A program made the translations under genes and the position numbers. A stretch of DNA of 34,146 nt, from NCBI GenBank assembly GCA_017744855.1, contig JAGIAK010000022.1, positions 1 to 34,146 on the forward strand, written 5' to 3'. The stretch comes from Microbacterium sp. (GTDB lineage: Bacteria > Actinomycetota > Actinomycetes > Actinomycetales > Microbacteriaceae). Below the pieces are notes generated by a model. The model saw nothing but the letters and a program-made list of their open reading frames with translations, was not told where the DNA came from and did no database searches. Below are positions 24,999-32,383 of this stretch, one piece after another (the first letter of the stretch is position 1; the number at the start of each line of letters is the position of its first letter).

Positions 24999-25703
24999 TC
25001 AGTGGTCCCAGTGCGCCGGGGTGGAGAGCGCGTGATAGTCGACCTCGACGCCATCGGCGGAGACGGCGGCGGTGCAGAAGAGGAGCGACTGGGTCGGGTA
25101 TCCGTGCGGCCGGTTGTCGCGGATGATCGCGCGGTCGTCCTCGGGGGAGAGGCGGGCGGATGCCGCGAGCAGCGAGGTCCAGGCTCCCGCCCAGTCCGGG
25201 CTGTCGGCGGTCGGGCCGAGCGCGCGGAACTCCGGGAGCCATGCCGCGATCCGCGGGGTCTCCGCGTCGTCGAGATCGTCGTGGGCGATCATGTGCGTCC
25301 CCGGCTCGATCGCGGTCTCGCGCAGTGCCGCCCCGTCCCAGCTGAGCACTCGGGCTATCTCCGGGCGCACCTCGAGCAGATTGAACCCGTGCATGGGCAG
25401 TGCGCCGCCCTCGGGAGAACGGCCGACGACCGACTCGAGCGCGAGCGACCCGCGAGACACGGCGCGGTCGGAGGGCAGGTCGACGACGTCGGCCCTGTTC
25501 AACAGCACGGCCAGACGTCCCTCGGCGGGGTTCGCCGCGAGCCATGCCCCGCCCGCGCGGCGATCACGGATGCCGATCACGCCGGCGTACCGGTCGGGCC
25601 ACCATGTGCCCAGCGCATCCCACTCGCGCCGCGGATCCTCGTCGCGGACGGCGAGCAGCCGTGCCGTCCCGGCATCCGCCACATCGATCACCACCGTGCA
25701 CAC
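24999..25703 (-). CDS. TANGO2/NRDE family protein
   Basis: A 234-residue protein. I chose the GTG at 25703 because it gives the N terminus MCTVV, and a Cys at position 2 is the family hallmark. Family blocks are LLAVRDEDPRREW (in place of the usual NRDE; the Asn is Val here), VIGIRDRRAGGAWLAANP, RLAVLLNRADV and GALPMHGFNLLEV. TANGO2 relatives have been linked to heme trafficking in eukaryotes, but the bacterial role is unclear. It is divergent from coaBC across a long inverted repeat, with the 49-residue gene downstream on the same strand. Confidence 0.75.
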   Translation of the reverse strand: MCTVVIDVADAGTARLLAVRDEDPRREWDALGTWWPDRYAGVIGIRDRRAGGAWLAANPAEGRLAVLLNRADVVDLPSDRAVSRGSLALESVVGRSPEGGALPMHGFNLLEVRPEIARVLSWDGAALRETAIEPGTHMIAHDDLDDAETPRIAAWLPEFRALGPTADSPDWAGAWTSLLAASARLSPEDDRAIIRDNRPHGYPTQSLLFCTAAVSADGVEVDYHALSTPAHWDH

Positions 25704-25729
25704 GGGCCCCAGTCTAGGTCGGCCCACCT

Positions 25730-25788
25730 TTCGAGTCGCGTGAATGGCTCCGAATCCGGCCCGGACCGAGCCATTCACGCGACTCGAA
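25730..25788. repeat. Perfect 21-bp inverted repeat between divergent genes
   Basis: The left arm 25730-25750 starts TTCGAGTCGCGTG and the right arm 25768-25788 ends CACGCGACTCGAA; the arms are exact reverse complements over 21 bp. The 17-nt centre itself holds a small TCCGG/CCGGA palindrome. It lies between two divergent starts (25703 and 25815), so it is not a simple terminator. Confidence 0.9.
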
Positions 25789-25814
25789 CGACCGGACGGG
25801 GCAGAATCGGGAGG

Positions 25815-27014
25815 GTGAACATCGTCGTCGGAGTGTCGGGCGGCATCGCCGCGTACAAGTCCGTGCAGCTCGTGAGGCTGCTCGTCAAGGCGGGGCACGA
25901 CGTCACGGTGGTGCCCACCGACGACGCGCTGCGGTTCGTGGGGACGCCGACGTGGGAGGCGATCAGCCGTAACCCCGTGACGACGAGCGTGCACGACGAC
26001 GTCGCCAAGGTCCGCCACGTGGCGCTCGGACAGGGTGCCGACCTCGTGGTCGTCGCCCCCGCCACGGCGAACACGATCGCGCGGATGGCGGCCGGCATCG
26101 CCGACAACCTGCTCGGCACGACGCTGCTCGCGACGCTCGCACCGGTGCTCGTCGCCCCCGCTATGCACACCGAGATGTGGCGGCATCCGGCCACGCAGGC
26201 CAACATCGCCACGCTCGCGGACCGCGGCGTGCACCTCATCGGACCGGCGGAGGGCGAACTCGCCGGCGGGGACATCGGCCCTGGTCGCATGGTCGAGCCC
26301 GAGGAGATCGCGGATGCCGCGCTGGCGCTCCTCGCACCGCCCGACCTCGCGGGACTCCGGGTCGTGGTGTCGGCTGGCGGCACGCGCGAGCCGCTGGACC
26401 CGGTGCGCTACCTCGGCAATCGCTCCAGCGGACGGCAGGGGGTCGCGCTCGCCGCCGAGGCCGCCGCCCGCGGAGCCGAGGTCGTGCTCGTCGCCGCGAA
26501 CATCTCCGCCGACGTGCTCTCGGACGCGCGGCATCCGTCGATCAGCATCGTGCCAGCGGGCTCAGCCGCCGAGCTGGGCGCCGCGATGCGCGAGGCTGCC
26601 GTGGGTGCCGATGCGATCGTGATGTCAGCCGCCGTCGCCGACTACCGTCCGGCGACGGTGTCCGACCGCAAGCTCACCAAGGACGGCGGTGGGATCCCGT
26701 CGATCGCGCTCGTCGAGAACGAGGACATCGTCGCGGCGCTGGTGCGGGAGCGCACGGATGCCGCGGTGATCGTGGCGTTCGCCGCCGAGACGCCGCAGAG
26801 CGAGGACGAGCTGATCGAGCGCGCGCGGCGGAAGCAGAGCCGCAAGGGCGTCGACGTGCTGGTGGTGAACGAGGTCGGCTGGGAGCGCGGCTTCGAGAGC
26901 GCGAGCAACGACGTGCGCATCCTCGGTCGCGGGGGCGAGCTCGTGACGACGACGGCCGGCTCGAAGCGCGAGGTCGCCGCCGCGGTGTGGGATGCCGTGA
27001 TCGCCGCCCGCTGA
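25815..27014 (+). CDS. coaBC: Bifunctional phosphopantothenoylcysteine decarboxylase / phosphopantothenate-cysteine ligase
   Basis: A 399-residue protein starting at GTG 25815 (gaggGTG context). It makes 4'-phosphopantetheine for coenzyme A: the ligase half joins cysteine to phosphopantothenate and the FMN-dependent half decarboxylates. Residues 1-175 are the decarboxylase: SGGIAAYK (8-15), catalytic His68 in KVRHVALG, and PAMHTEMW (115-122) at the position of the classical PAMNxxMW. The flap usually written LACGD reads LAGGD (149-153), so the Cys used in the E. coli enzyme is Gly. Residues 180-399 are the ligase: SAGGTREPLDPVRYLGNRSSGR and the Lys-bearing SDRKLTKDGG. The substitutions may be normal in actinobacteria. 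Confidence 0.93.
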   Translation: MNIVVGVSGGIAAYKSVQLVRLLVKAGHDVTVVPTDDALRFVGTPTWEAISRNPVTTSVHDDVAKVRHVALGQGADLVVVAPATANTIARMAAGIADNLLGTTLLATLAPVLVAPAMHTEMWRHPATQANIATLADRGVHLIGPAEGELAGGDIGPGRMVEPEEIADAALALLAPPDLAGLRVVVSAGGTREPLDPVRYLGNRSSGRQGVALAAEAAARGAEVVLVAANISADVLSDARHPSISIVPAGSAAELGAAMREAAVGADAIVMSAAVADYRPATVSDRKLTKDGGGIPSIALVENEDIVAALVRERTDAAVIVAFAAETPQSEDELIERARRKQSRKGVDVLVVNEVGWERGFESASNDVRILGRGGELVTTTAGSKREVAAAVWDAVIAAR

Positions 27015-27067
27015 GCGGGCCCCTGCCGTCGCGCCATGAACACTGGCGGGACAAAAGAATGGAGCGG

Positions 27068-27073
27068 TACAAT
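27068..27073 (+). promoter_or_regulatory. -10 box of the CitE-like/peroxiredoxin operon
   Basis: TACAAT lies 22 bp before palindrome B and 44 bp before the ATG at 27117. A recognisable -35 is weak. The region 27015-27067 contains no other feature I can support. Confidence 0.5.
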
Positions 27074-27094
27074 TCTCGGACTGTAGAAACGTGA

Positions 27095-27109
27095 TTCCAT
27101 AGAACGGAA
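27095..27109. promoter_or_regulatory. Purine-regulon palindrome B
   Basis: TTCCATAGAACGGAA ends 7 bp before the start codon of the CitE-like gene and overlaps its only candidate ribosome site (GGAA). A bound repressor would sit just downstream of the transcription start. Same pattern as sites A, C and D. Confidence 0.75.
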
Positions 27110-27116
27110 ATGCAAG

Positions 27117-27974
27117 ATGAACGCTCCTCTGCCGTCGCGCGCTCCCCGTGAGGTCGCCCCTGAGCTCGCCCGTTCGTGGCTCCTGGTCGCCGCGACCCGG
27201 CCGGAGACCTTCGACGACGCGGCCTCCTCGCACGCCGACGCCGTGGTGCTCGACGTGGAGGATGCGGTCGACGCCAGCCACAAGGACTCGGCCAGGCGAG
27301 ACGTCGTCGACTGGCTGAGCACGGGCGGCAGCGCCTGGGTGCGCATCAACGACGCGACCAGTGAGCACTGGGCCGCCGACATCGAAGCGCTTCGCGCGGC
27401 TCCCGGCCTGCGCGGCGTGATGCTGGCGAAGACCGAGTTCGGCGGACAGGTCATGGACACCTTCAACCGCCTCGGCGCCAAGGTCCCCGTCGTCGCCCTC
27501 GTCGAGTCGGCGATCGGCATCGAGAACGCGACCGAGATCGCGCGGGCCAAGGGGGCGTTCCGTCTGGCGTTCGGCAGCGGCGACTTCCGGCGCGACACGG
27601 GGATGTCGGCCGACCGCGAGGCCATGGCGTACCCGCGTGCCCGCCTGGTGATCTCCAGCCGTGCGGCAGGGCTCCCCGGCCCCATCGACGGGCCGACCGT
27701 CGGGTCCAGCCACCCGATCCTGCGTGAGCAGTCGGCGATCACCGTGTCGATGGGCATGACGGGCAAGCTCTGCCTCGCCCCCGACCAGACCTCCGTCGTC
27801 AACGAAGTCATCAGCCCGACCCGCACCGATGTCGAGTGGGCGCACGAGTTCCTCGAGGACTTCGACGCCCGCGGCCAGATCGTGCGCGACGGCAGCGACC
27901 TCCCGCGCCTCGGCCGCGCGCGCAAGATCATGCAGCTCGCCGAGGCCTTCGAGGTCCACATCGTGCTGCGCTGA
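27117..27974 (+). CDS. HpcH/HpaI aldolase/citrate lyase (CitE-like) family protein
   Basis: A 285-residue TIM-barrel protein. Family positions: VVLDVEDAV (43-51) with acidic metal or substrate residues, RIN (76-78), AKTE with Lys105, VESAIGIEN with Glu130 (metal ligand), and GSGDFRRDTG with Asp156 (metal ligand). CitE-like enzymes cleave or form C-C bonds of beta-hydroxyacyl-CoA or related acids, commonly with glyoxylate, pyruvate or acetyl-CoA. It has purine-regulon palindrome B and is followed by a peroxiredoxin and the urate genes. I infer use of glyoxylate released by ureide breakdown; the exact substrate is unknown. Confidence 0.8.
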   Translation: MNAPLPSRAPREVAPELARSWLLVAATRPETFDDAASSHADAVVLDVEDAVDASHKDSARRDVVDWLSTGGSAWVRINDATSEHWAADIEALRAAPGLRGVMLAKTEFGGQVMDTFNRLGAKVPVVALVESAIGIENATEIARAKGAFRLAFGSGDFRRDTGMSADREAMAYPRARLVISSRAAGLPGPIDGPTVGSSHPILREQSAITVSMGMTGKLCLAPDQTSVVNEVISPTRTDVEWAHEFLEDFDARGQIVRDGSDLPRLGRARKIMQLAEAFEVHIVLR

Positions 27975-28012
27975 CGCGCAGTCCCGCCGACACCCCACCG
28001 AATGGAGACACC

Positions 28013-28477
28013 ATGACCACCCTGACTGCGGGCGACGCCGCCCCCGCCTTCACGCTCGCCGACGCCGATGGCGTCCGGATCTCGCTCGGCGACTACCGCG
28101 GCCGCAACGTCGTCGTCTACTTCTACCCGAAGGCCGCGACCCCCGGCTGCACCACCGAGGCCTGCGACTTCCGCGACAACCTCTCGTCGCTCGACGCCGC
28201 CGGCTACGCGGTCATCGGCATCTCACCGGACACGATCGACGAGATCCGCGCCTTCGCTGATGCCGAGGGCCTGACCTTCCCGCTGCTCGCCGACGCCGAC
28301 GCTGCGACGGCGAAGGCCTGGGGCGCGTGGGGGGAGAAGACCGTCGACGGGCGCACCTTCGACGGTGTCATCCGCTCGACGTTCGTGCTCGACGGCGACG
28401 GCATCGTGCAGCGTGCGGAGTACGGCGTCGACGCGAACGGACACGTCGCCCGGCTGCGCGCCGAGCTCGGCGTCTGA
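28013..28477 (+). CDS. bcp: BCP/PrxQ-type peroxiredoxin
   Basis: A 154-residue protein with GGAGA (28003-28007) before the ATG at 28013, 38 bp after the CitE-like gene. The thioredoxin-fold active site YFYPKAATPGCTTEACDFRD has the peroxidatic Cys46 and resolving Cys51, the spacing of the atypical two-Cys PrxQ/BCP class. It reduces hydrogen peroxide and alkyl peroxides using thioredoxin. Since uricase produces hydrogen peroxide and lies about 1.1 kb downstream in the same regulon, detoxification of that peroxide is a likely job. A strong terminator follows. Confidence 0.92.
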   Translation: MTTLTAGDAAPAFTLADADGVRISLGDYRGRNVVVYFYPKAATPGCTTEACDFRDNLSSLDAAGYAVIGISPDTIDEIRAFADAEGLTFPLLADADAATAKAWGAWGEKTVDGRTFDGVIRSTFVLDGDGIVQRAEYGVDANGHVARLRAELGV

Positions 28478-28513
28478 GGCTCGTCGCGCGACGTCGTCGT
28501 GCGACGCCTGCGG

Positions 28514-28548
28514 AGAACGCATGCCCCCACGCTCGGGGCATGCGTTCT
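28514..28548 (+). terminator. Terminator after the peroxiredoxin gene
   Basis: AGAACGCATGCCCC (28514-28527) pairs perfectly with GGGGCATGCGTTCT (28535-28548) around a 7-nt loop, followed by TCTGCGT. It lies 36 bp after the stop at 28477 and separates this operon from the urate operon. Confidence 0.8.
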
Positions 28549-28613
28549 TCTGCGTCCGGCGCGCGTCGGTCGCGGAAAACCCCGAGATATCGGAGGATCT
28601 TCCTGGGAGAGGG

Positions 28614-28644
28614 TTGACATCGCCGGAACGTATCCGCATACTGT
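28614..28644 (+). promoter_or_regulatory. Promoter of the urate operon
   Basis: TTGACA (28614-28619) is followed, after 17 bp, by CATACT (28637-28642) or, after 19 bp, by TACTGT (28639-28644). A CGGAACGTATCCG half-palindrome lies in the spacer. The predicted start of transcription is near 28650, with palindrome C just downstream. Confidence 0.65.
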
Positions 28645-28665
28645 TTACACATGCTGAAATAACAG

Positions 28666-28680
28666 TTCCGGCATACGGAA
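28666..28680. promoter_or_regulatory. Purine-regulon palindrome C
   Basis: TTCCGGCATACGGAA lies 15-30 bp after the predicted transcription start and 72 bp before the first gene of the urate operon. A 6-bp leader hairpin (CCCTCT/AGAGGG, 28687-28701) follows. Confidence 0.75.
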
Positions 28681-28752
28681 AGTATTCCCTCTCTCAGAGG
28701 GTTCTGTATAGCCTTACACGCCGGATGCCAGCATGTTCTTGAGGATCGAAGA

Positions 28753-29256
28753 ATGTTGCTCGAGGAGTTCAACTCCAGCACTCGCGAGGCCGCAGTCGGC
28801 GTCGCCAAGCCCGCACTGGACATTCCCCGCTGGTACGACGCGATCGTCGACGGACGGCCGTACGCCACGGTCGAGGCGCTGAAAAATGCCGCGATGCAGG
28901 TCGCCGCTCCGCTCACCGAGGCTGAGCTCGACGCCGCGCTGGCGCACCATCCCCGCATCGGGGAGCGCGCCCAGGGCGACAGCGCCGAAGCCGCCCACGC
29001 CCGCAGCGAGCAGTCAGGGGTCGACGCGTCGGCCGCCGAGGCCCTCGCCGCCGGCAACCGCGCGTACGAGGCGAAGTTCGACCGGGTCTACCTGGTCCGC
29101 GCCGCTGGACGCTCGGCAGAGGACATCCTCGCGCTGCTCGACCAGCGCCTTGGCAACACCCCCGAGCAGGAGCTCGCGGTCATCGACCAGCAGCTGCGCG
29201 AGATCGCCGCGCTGCGCCTGGCCGGAGCCATCGAGACAGAAGGAGCACGCGCATGA
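28753..29256 (+). CDS. uraD: 2-oxo-4-hydroxy-4-carboxy-5-ureidoimidazoline (OHCU) decarboxylase
   Basis: A 167-residue protein and first gene of the urate operon. It decarboxylates OHCU to (S)-allantoin, the third step from urate. The motif HPRIGE has the catalytic His at residue 66. The block FDRVYLVRAAGRSAEDILALL corresponds to the usual FxxxFxxxAxGRSAEEIL. An AGGA (28742-28745) lies before the ATG. It overlaps the next gene by 4 bp (ATGA at 29253). Confidence 0.92.
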   Translation: MLLEEFNSSTREAAVGVAKPALDIPRWYDAIVDGRPYATVEALKNAAMQVAAPLTEAELDAALAHHPRIGERAQGDSAEAAHARSEQSGVDASAAEALAAGNRAYEAKFDRVYLVRAAGRSAEDILALLDQRLGNTPEQELAVIDQQLREIAALRLAGAIETEGARA

Positions 29257-29594
29257 GCGTCTCTCACGTGACCACCCACATCCTGGACACATCGATCGGA
29301 CGCCCGGCGTCCGGCGTCGCCGTCGTACTCGAGGCCCGAGTCGGCGACGGATGGGTCGGGATCGGTACGGGCCTCACCGATGCTGACGGGCGGGTGAAAG
29401 AGCTGGGCCCCGAGCGGCTGGAGAGCGGTCAGTACCGTCTCCGGTTCGACACGGCGGCCTACTTCGCCGGCATCGACACGGACACCTTCTTCCCGGAGGT
29501 GGTGTTGACCTTCCTGGTCGACTCTGAGCAGGCGCACTACCACGTGCCGCTCCTGCTCAGCCCGTTCGCCTATTCCACTTACCGAGGAAGCTGA
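29253..29594 (+). CDS. uraH: 5-hydroxyisourate hydrolase (transthyretin-like)
   Basis: A 113-residue protein of normal family length. It hydrolyses 5-hydroxyisourate, the uricase product, to OHCU. Signatures are VTTHILDT with His9, HYHVPLLLSPFAYSTY, and the invariant C-terminal tetrapeptide YRGS that separates these enzymes from transthyretin. Its start overlaps the uraD stop, and the uricase gene starts 9 bp later. Confidence 0.95.
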   Translation: MSVSHVTTHILDTSIGRPASGVAVVLEARVGDGWVGIGTGLTDADGRVKELGPERLESGQYRLRFDTAAYFAGIDTDTFFPEVVLTFLVDSEQAHYHVPLLLSPFAYSTYRGS

Positions 29595-29603
29595 GTAGAG
29601 AAA

Positions 29604-30497
29604 ATGACCAACATCATTCTGGGCAAGAACCAGTACGGCAAGGCCGAGGTCCGCGTCGTCCGCATCACGCGCGACACCGACCGCCACGAGATCGAGGATC
29701 TCAACGTCACCTCGCAGCTGCGCGGCGACTTCGAGGCCGTGCACTTCGAGGGCGACAACGCCCACTGCGTGGCGACCGACACGCAGAAGAACACCATCTA
29801 CGCCTTCGCCAAGGACGGCGTCGGCAGCCCCGAGGAGTTCCTGCTCCGTCTCGGACGCCACTTCACCGGCGGGTTCGACTGGGTCAGCGGCGGACGCTGG
29901 GAGGCCGAGCAGTACACGTGGCAGCGCATCGTCGGCGACGCCGGCGAGCACGACCACGCCTTCGTCCGCGGCGGCACCGAGACCCGCACCTCCGTCGTGC
30001 AGATCGACGGCGATGACACGGTCGTCATCGCGGGTCTGCAGGACCTCAAGGTGCTCAAGTCCACCCAGAGCGGCTTCGTCGGCTACCCGAAGGACAAGTA
30101 CACCACCCTGCCCGAGACCGAGGACCGCATCCTCGCGACCTCGGTGACGGCCAAGTGGCGGTACAACCGCACCGACATCGACTTCAACGAGGCCTTCGCC
30201 GACGTTCGTCGTCTGCTGCTCGCCGGCTTCTCGCGCAACTACTCGTACGCCCTGCAGCACACGCTGAAGGAGATGGCCGAGGCCGTTCTCGAGGTGCACC
30301 CCGAGATCGACGAGATCCGCTTCTCCACCCCGAACAGCCACCACTTCGTCGTGGACCTGTCGCCGTTCGGCCTGGAGAACCCGAACGAGGTGTTCTACGC
30401 CGCCGACCGTCCGTACGGTCTGATCGAGGCGTCGTTCCTCCGCGAGGGCGCCGACACCGACCACTGGTCGTGGGACGGCATCGCCGGCTTCTGCTGA
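29604..30497 (+). CDS. pucL: Uricase (urate oxidase)
   Basis: A 297-residue cofactor-free oxidase that converts urate and oxygen to 5-hydroxyisourate and hydrogen peroxide. The catalytic triad positions are visible: Lys13 in YGKAEVRVV, Thr58 in CVATDTQKNTIYAFAK, and His246 in PNSHHFVVDL with Asn244. The ATG at 29604 follows a weak A/G-rich ribosome site. It is the third gene of the operon, followed by a perfect hairpin. Xanthine dehydrogenase and allantoinase are not in the window. Confidence 0.96.
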   Translation: MTNIILGKNQYGKAEVRVVRITRDTDRHEIEDLNVTSQLRGDFEAVHFEGDNAHCVATDTQKNTIYAFAKDGVGSPEEFLLRLGRHFTGGFDWVSGGRWEAEQYTWQRIVGDAGEHDHAFVRGGTETRTSVVQIDGDDTVVIAGLQDLKVLKSTQSGFVGYPKDKYTTLPETEDRILATSVTAKWRYNRTDIDFNEAFADVRRLLLAGFSRNYSYALQHTLKEMAEAVLEVHPEIDEIRFSTPNSHHFVVDLSPFGLENPNEVFYAADRPYGLIEASFLREGADTDHWSWDGIAGFC

Positions 30498-30504
30498 CCG
30501 GCAC

Positions 30505-30535
30505 GGGGATCGGATGCCGCCGGCATCCGATCCCC
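30505..30535 (+). terminator. Terminator after uricase
   Basis: GGGGATCGGATGCC (30505-30518) pairs perfectly with GGCATCCGATCCCC (30522-30535) around a 3-nt loop, 7 bp after the uricase stop. No U-run follows. Readthrough into the permease leader remains possible because I see no clear promoter for the permease. Confidence 0.7.
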
Positions 30536-30571
30536 TCCTGAGACGGCGTCTGATCTCCGATCGGGCGCGTG

Positions 30572-30709
30572 GGGTGGGTCCGTTTCCCGACGCACCGGGC
30601 CCGCCCTGATTCCCCCTCACCGAGGGCGCGATGCTTCGTGCTGCCCTCGTGCGTCGCGCCACCGCCAGCCACGCCCACCCCGAATAGCGGGTCCCGGACA
30701 AGGAGGTCC
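30572..30709 (+). promoter_or_regulatory. Structured 5' leader of the NCS2 permease (candidate cis-regulatory RNA)
   Basis: The stem GGGTGGGTCCG (30572-30582) / CGGGCCCGCCC (30596-30606) closes a 13-nt loop containing GACGCA and needs two G-U pairs. Next are two hairpins that share bases 30625-30627 and so exclude each other: CGAGGGC (30621-30627)/GCCCTCG (30643-30649) and GGCGCGA (30625-30631)/TCGCGCC (30654-30660). Last, GGAC (30696-30699)/GTCC (30706-30709) encloses the Shine-Dalgarno AAGGAG. The first and last elements recur in the orphan leader at 32384-32470. Confidence 0.5.
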
Positions 30710-30714
30710 ATCAG

Positions 30715-32217
30715 ATGTTCGCTGCACGCAGTTCCACCAAGACCACGGCAAAGCCCGAGTCGACCCGTCCAGAGGACGAGCGCCTCGGCATCGGCACGGC
30801 CTTCACGTTCGGGCTCCAGCACGTGCTCACGATGTACGGCGGCATCATCGCCCCGCCGCTCATCATCGGCGCGGCCGCGGGTCTCACGCCCACCGAGGTC
30901 GGCGTGCTCGTCGCCGCCTGCCTCTTCATGGGAGGCCTCGCGACGCTGCTTCAGACGCTCGGCATCCCGTTCTTCGGATCGCAGCTGCCGCTCGTGCAGG
31001 GCGTGTCTTTCGCCGGCGTCGCCACGATGCTCGCGATCGTCAACCAGGGCAGCGGGCTGCCGGCCGTCTTCGGCGCGGTGATCGTCGCCTCGCTCATCGG
31101 CCTCGTGATCGCGCCGTTCTTCGCGCAGATCGTGCGGTTCTTCCCGCCGGTCGTCACCGGCACCGTGATCACGATGATCGGGCTCTCGCTGGTCCCGGTC
31201 GCTGCACGCTGGATCACCGGCGCCAATCCGCAGGCCGACAACTACGCCGACCCGGTGTTCGTCGGCATCGCCGGCTTCACGCTGCTCGTCATCATGCTGC
31301 TCAGCAAGCTCGGCAACTCGACGATCTCGCGGCTGTCGATCCTCATCGCGATGGTGGTCGGCACGATCTTCGCCGCCCTCATCGGCAAGGCCGACTTCTC
31401 CAAGGTGTTCGAGGGGCCGATCTTCGCGTTCCCGACGCCCTTCGCCTTCGGAGTGCCGACCTTCGATCTGGCGGCGATCATCTCGATGACCATCGTCGTG
31501 CTGGTGATCCTCACCGAGACCACGGCCGACATCATCGCGGTCGCCGAGATCACCGGCTCCAAGGTCGACCGCAAGCGCATCGCCGCCGGTCTCCGCGCCG
31601 ACATGGCGTCCAGCGCGATCTCGCCGATCTTCAACTCCTTCACGCAGAGCGCCTTCGCCCAGAACGTCGGCCTCGTGGCGGTGACCAAGATCAAGAGCCG
31701 CTACGCCGTCGCGGCCGGCGGTGTGATCCTCATCATCCTGGGGCTGCTGCCCGTGCTCGGCCGCATCGTCGCGGCGGTCCCGACCGCTGTGCTCGGCGGC
31801 GCAGGCCTCGTGCTCTTCGGCACGGTCACGGCATCCGGCATCCGCACGCTGTCCAAGGTGAAGTACGAGGGCAACATGAACCTCATCATCGTCGCGGCCT
31901 CGCTGTCGTTCGGCGTGCTGCCGGAGGTCAACCACGACATCTACTCGAACTTCCCGACGTGGTTCCAGGTCATCTTCGGCTCCGGCATCAGCTCGGCGGC
32001 GATCATGGCGATCCTGCTGAACCTCGTGTTCAACCACTTCTCGAAGGGCACCCCGGAGAACCCCTCGGTGTTCGCGGCGAGCCCCGTGCGGGCGGTCAAG
32101 ACCGACGTCATCCGGGTGCTGCGCGAGGGTGACCGCTACGAGGGCGGCAAGCTCGTCGACGCCAAGGGCGAGGCGATCGCCGTCATCGACGACGAGACCG
32201 GATCGTCCGCTCACTGA
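30715..32217 (+). CDS. NCS2 family purine (urate/xanthine/uracil-type) permease
   Basis: A 500-residue membrane protein with about 12-14 helices; its ATG follows the strong ribosome site AAGGAGG. The family signature is QNVGLVAVTK at residues 316-325, an exact match to the NCS2 pattern Q-N-x-G-x4-T-K/R/G. The N-terminal block FGLQHVLTMYGGIIAPPLIIG is typical of the xanthine/urate (PucJ/PucK, UacT) and uracil branch. A proton- or sodium-coupled importer of urate or xanthine fits its place after the uricase operon. The substrate cannot be settled from sequence. Confidence 0.92.
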   Translation: MFAARSSTKTTAKPESTRPEDERLGIGTAFTFGLQHVLTMYGGIIAPPLIIGAAAGLTPTEVGVLVAACLFMGGLATLLQTLGIPFFGSQLPLVQGVSFAGVATMLAIVNQGSGLPAVFGAVIVASLIGLVIAPFFAQIVRFFPPVVTGTVITMIGLSLVPVAARWITGANPQADNYADPVFVGIAGFTLLVIMLLSKLGNSTISRLSILIAMVVGTIFAALIGKADFSKVFEGPIFAFPTPFAFGVPTFDLAAIISMTIVVLVILTETTADIIAVAEITGSKVDRKRIAAGLRADMASSAISPIFNSFTQSAFAQNVGLVAVTKIKSRYAVAAGGVILIILGLLPVLGRIVAAVPTAVLGGAGLVLFGTVTASGIRTLSKVKYEGNMNLIIVAASLSFGVLPEVNHDIYSNFPTWFQVIFGSGISSAAIMAILLNLVFNHFSKGTPENPSVFAASPVRAVKTDVIRVLREGDRYEGGKLVDAKGEAIAVIDDETGSSAH

Positions 32218-32237
32218 CGGATGCCGTCACCGGACTC

Positions 32238-32273
32238 GCGGGGCCGTGTGTTCACCGGAACTCACGGCCCCGC
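32238..32273 (+). terminator. Terminator after the permease
   Basis: GCGGGGCCGTG (32238-32248) pairs perfectly with CACGGCCCCGC (32263-32273) around a 14-nt loop, 20 bp after the stop at 32217. Confidence 0.7.
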
Positions 32274-32329
32274 AGCCTTGACAAGGCCGAAAGGCCCCGT
32301 CACACTTGTTACACATAATGAAACTTTAA

Positions 32330-32344
32330 TTCCGTAATTCGGAA
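32330..32344. promoter_or_regulatory. Purine-regulon palindrome D
   Basis: TTCCGTAATTCGGAA is the most symmetrical of the four sites: with its flanks (32327-32347) it makes 8-bp perfect arms TAATTCCG/CGGAATTA around TAATT. It lies beyond the permease terminator in an AT-rich patch (TTGTTACACATAATGAAACTTTAAT) and 130 bp before an ATG at 32475, so it belongs to a separate rightward unit. Confidence 0.75.
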
Positions 32345-32383
32345 TTAACTGGGGGTACGCCGGATCAGATGCCGGCGCATCGG

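Noticed and set aside
25730..25788. The long inverted repeat as a rho-independent terminator
   Set aside because: Both flanking genes point away from it, so no transcript ends there.
32278..32283. TTGACA as -35 box for the orphan leader
   Set aside because: No -10 hexamer stands at 16-19 bp, and the motif lies just behind the permease terminator stem.
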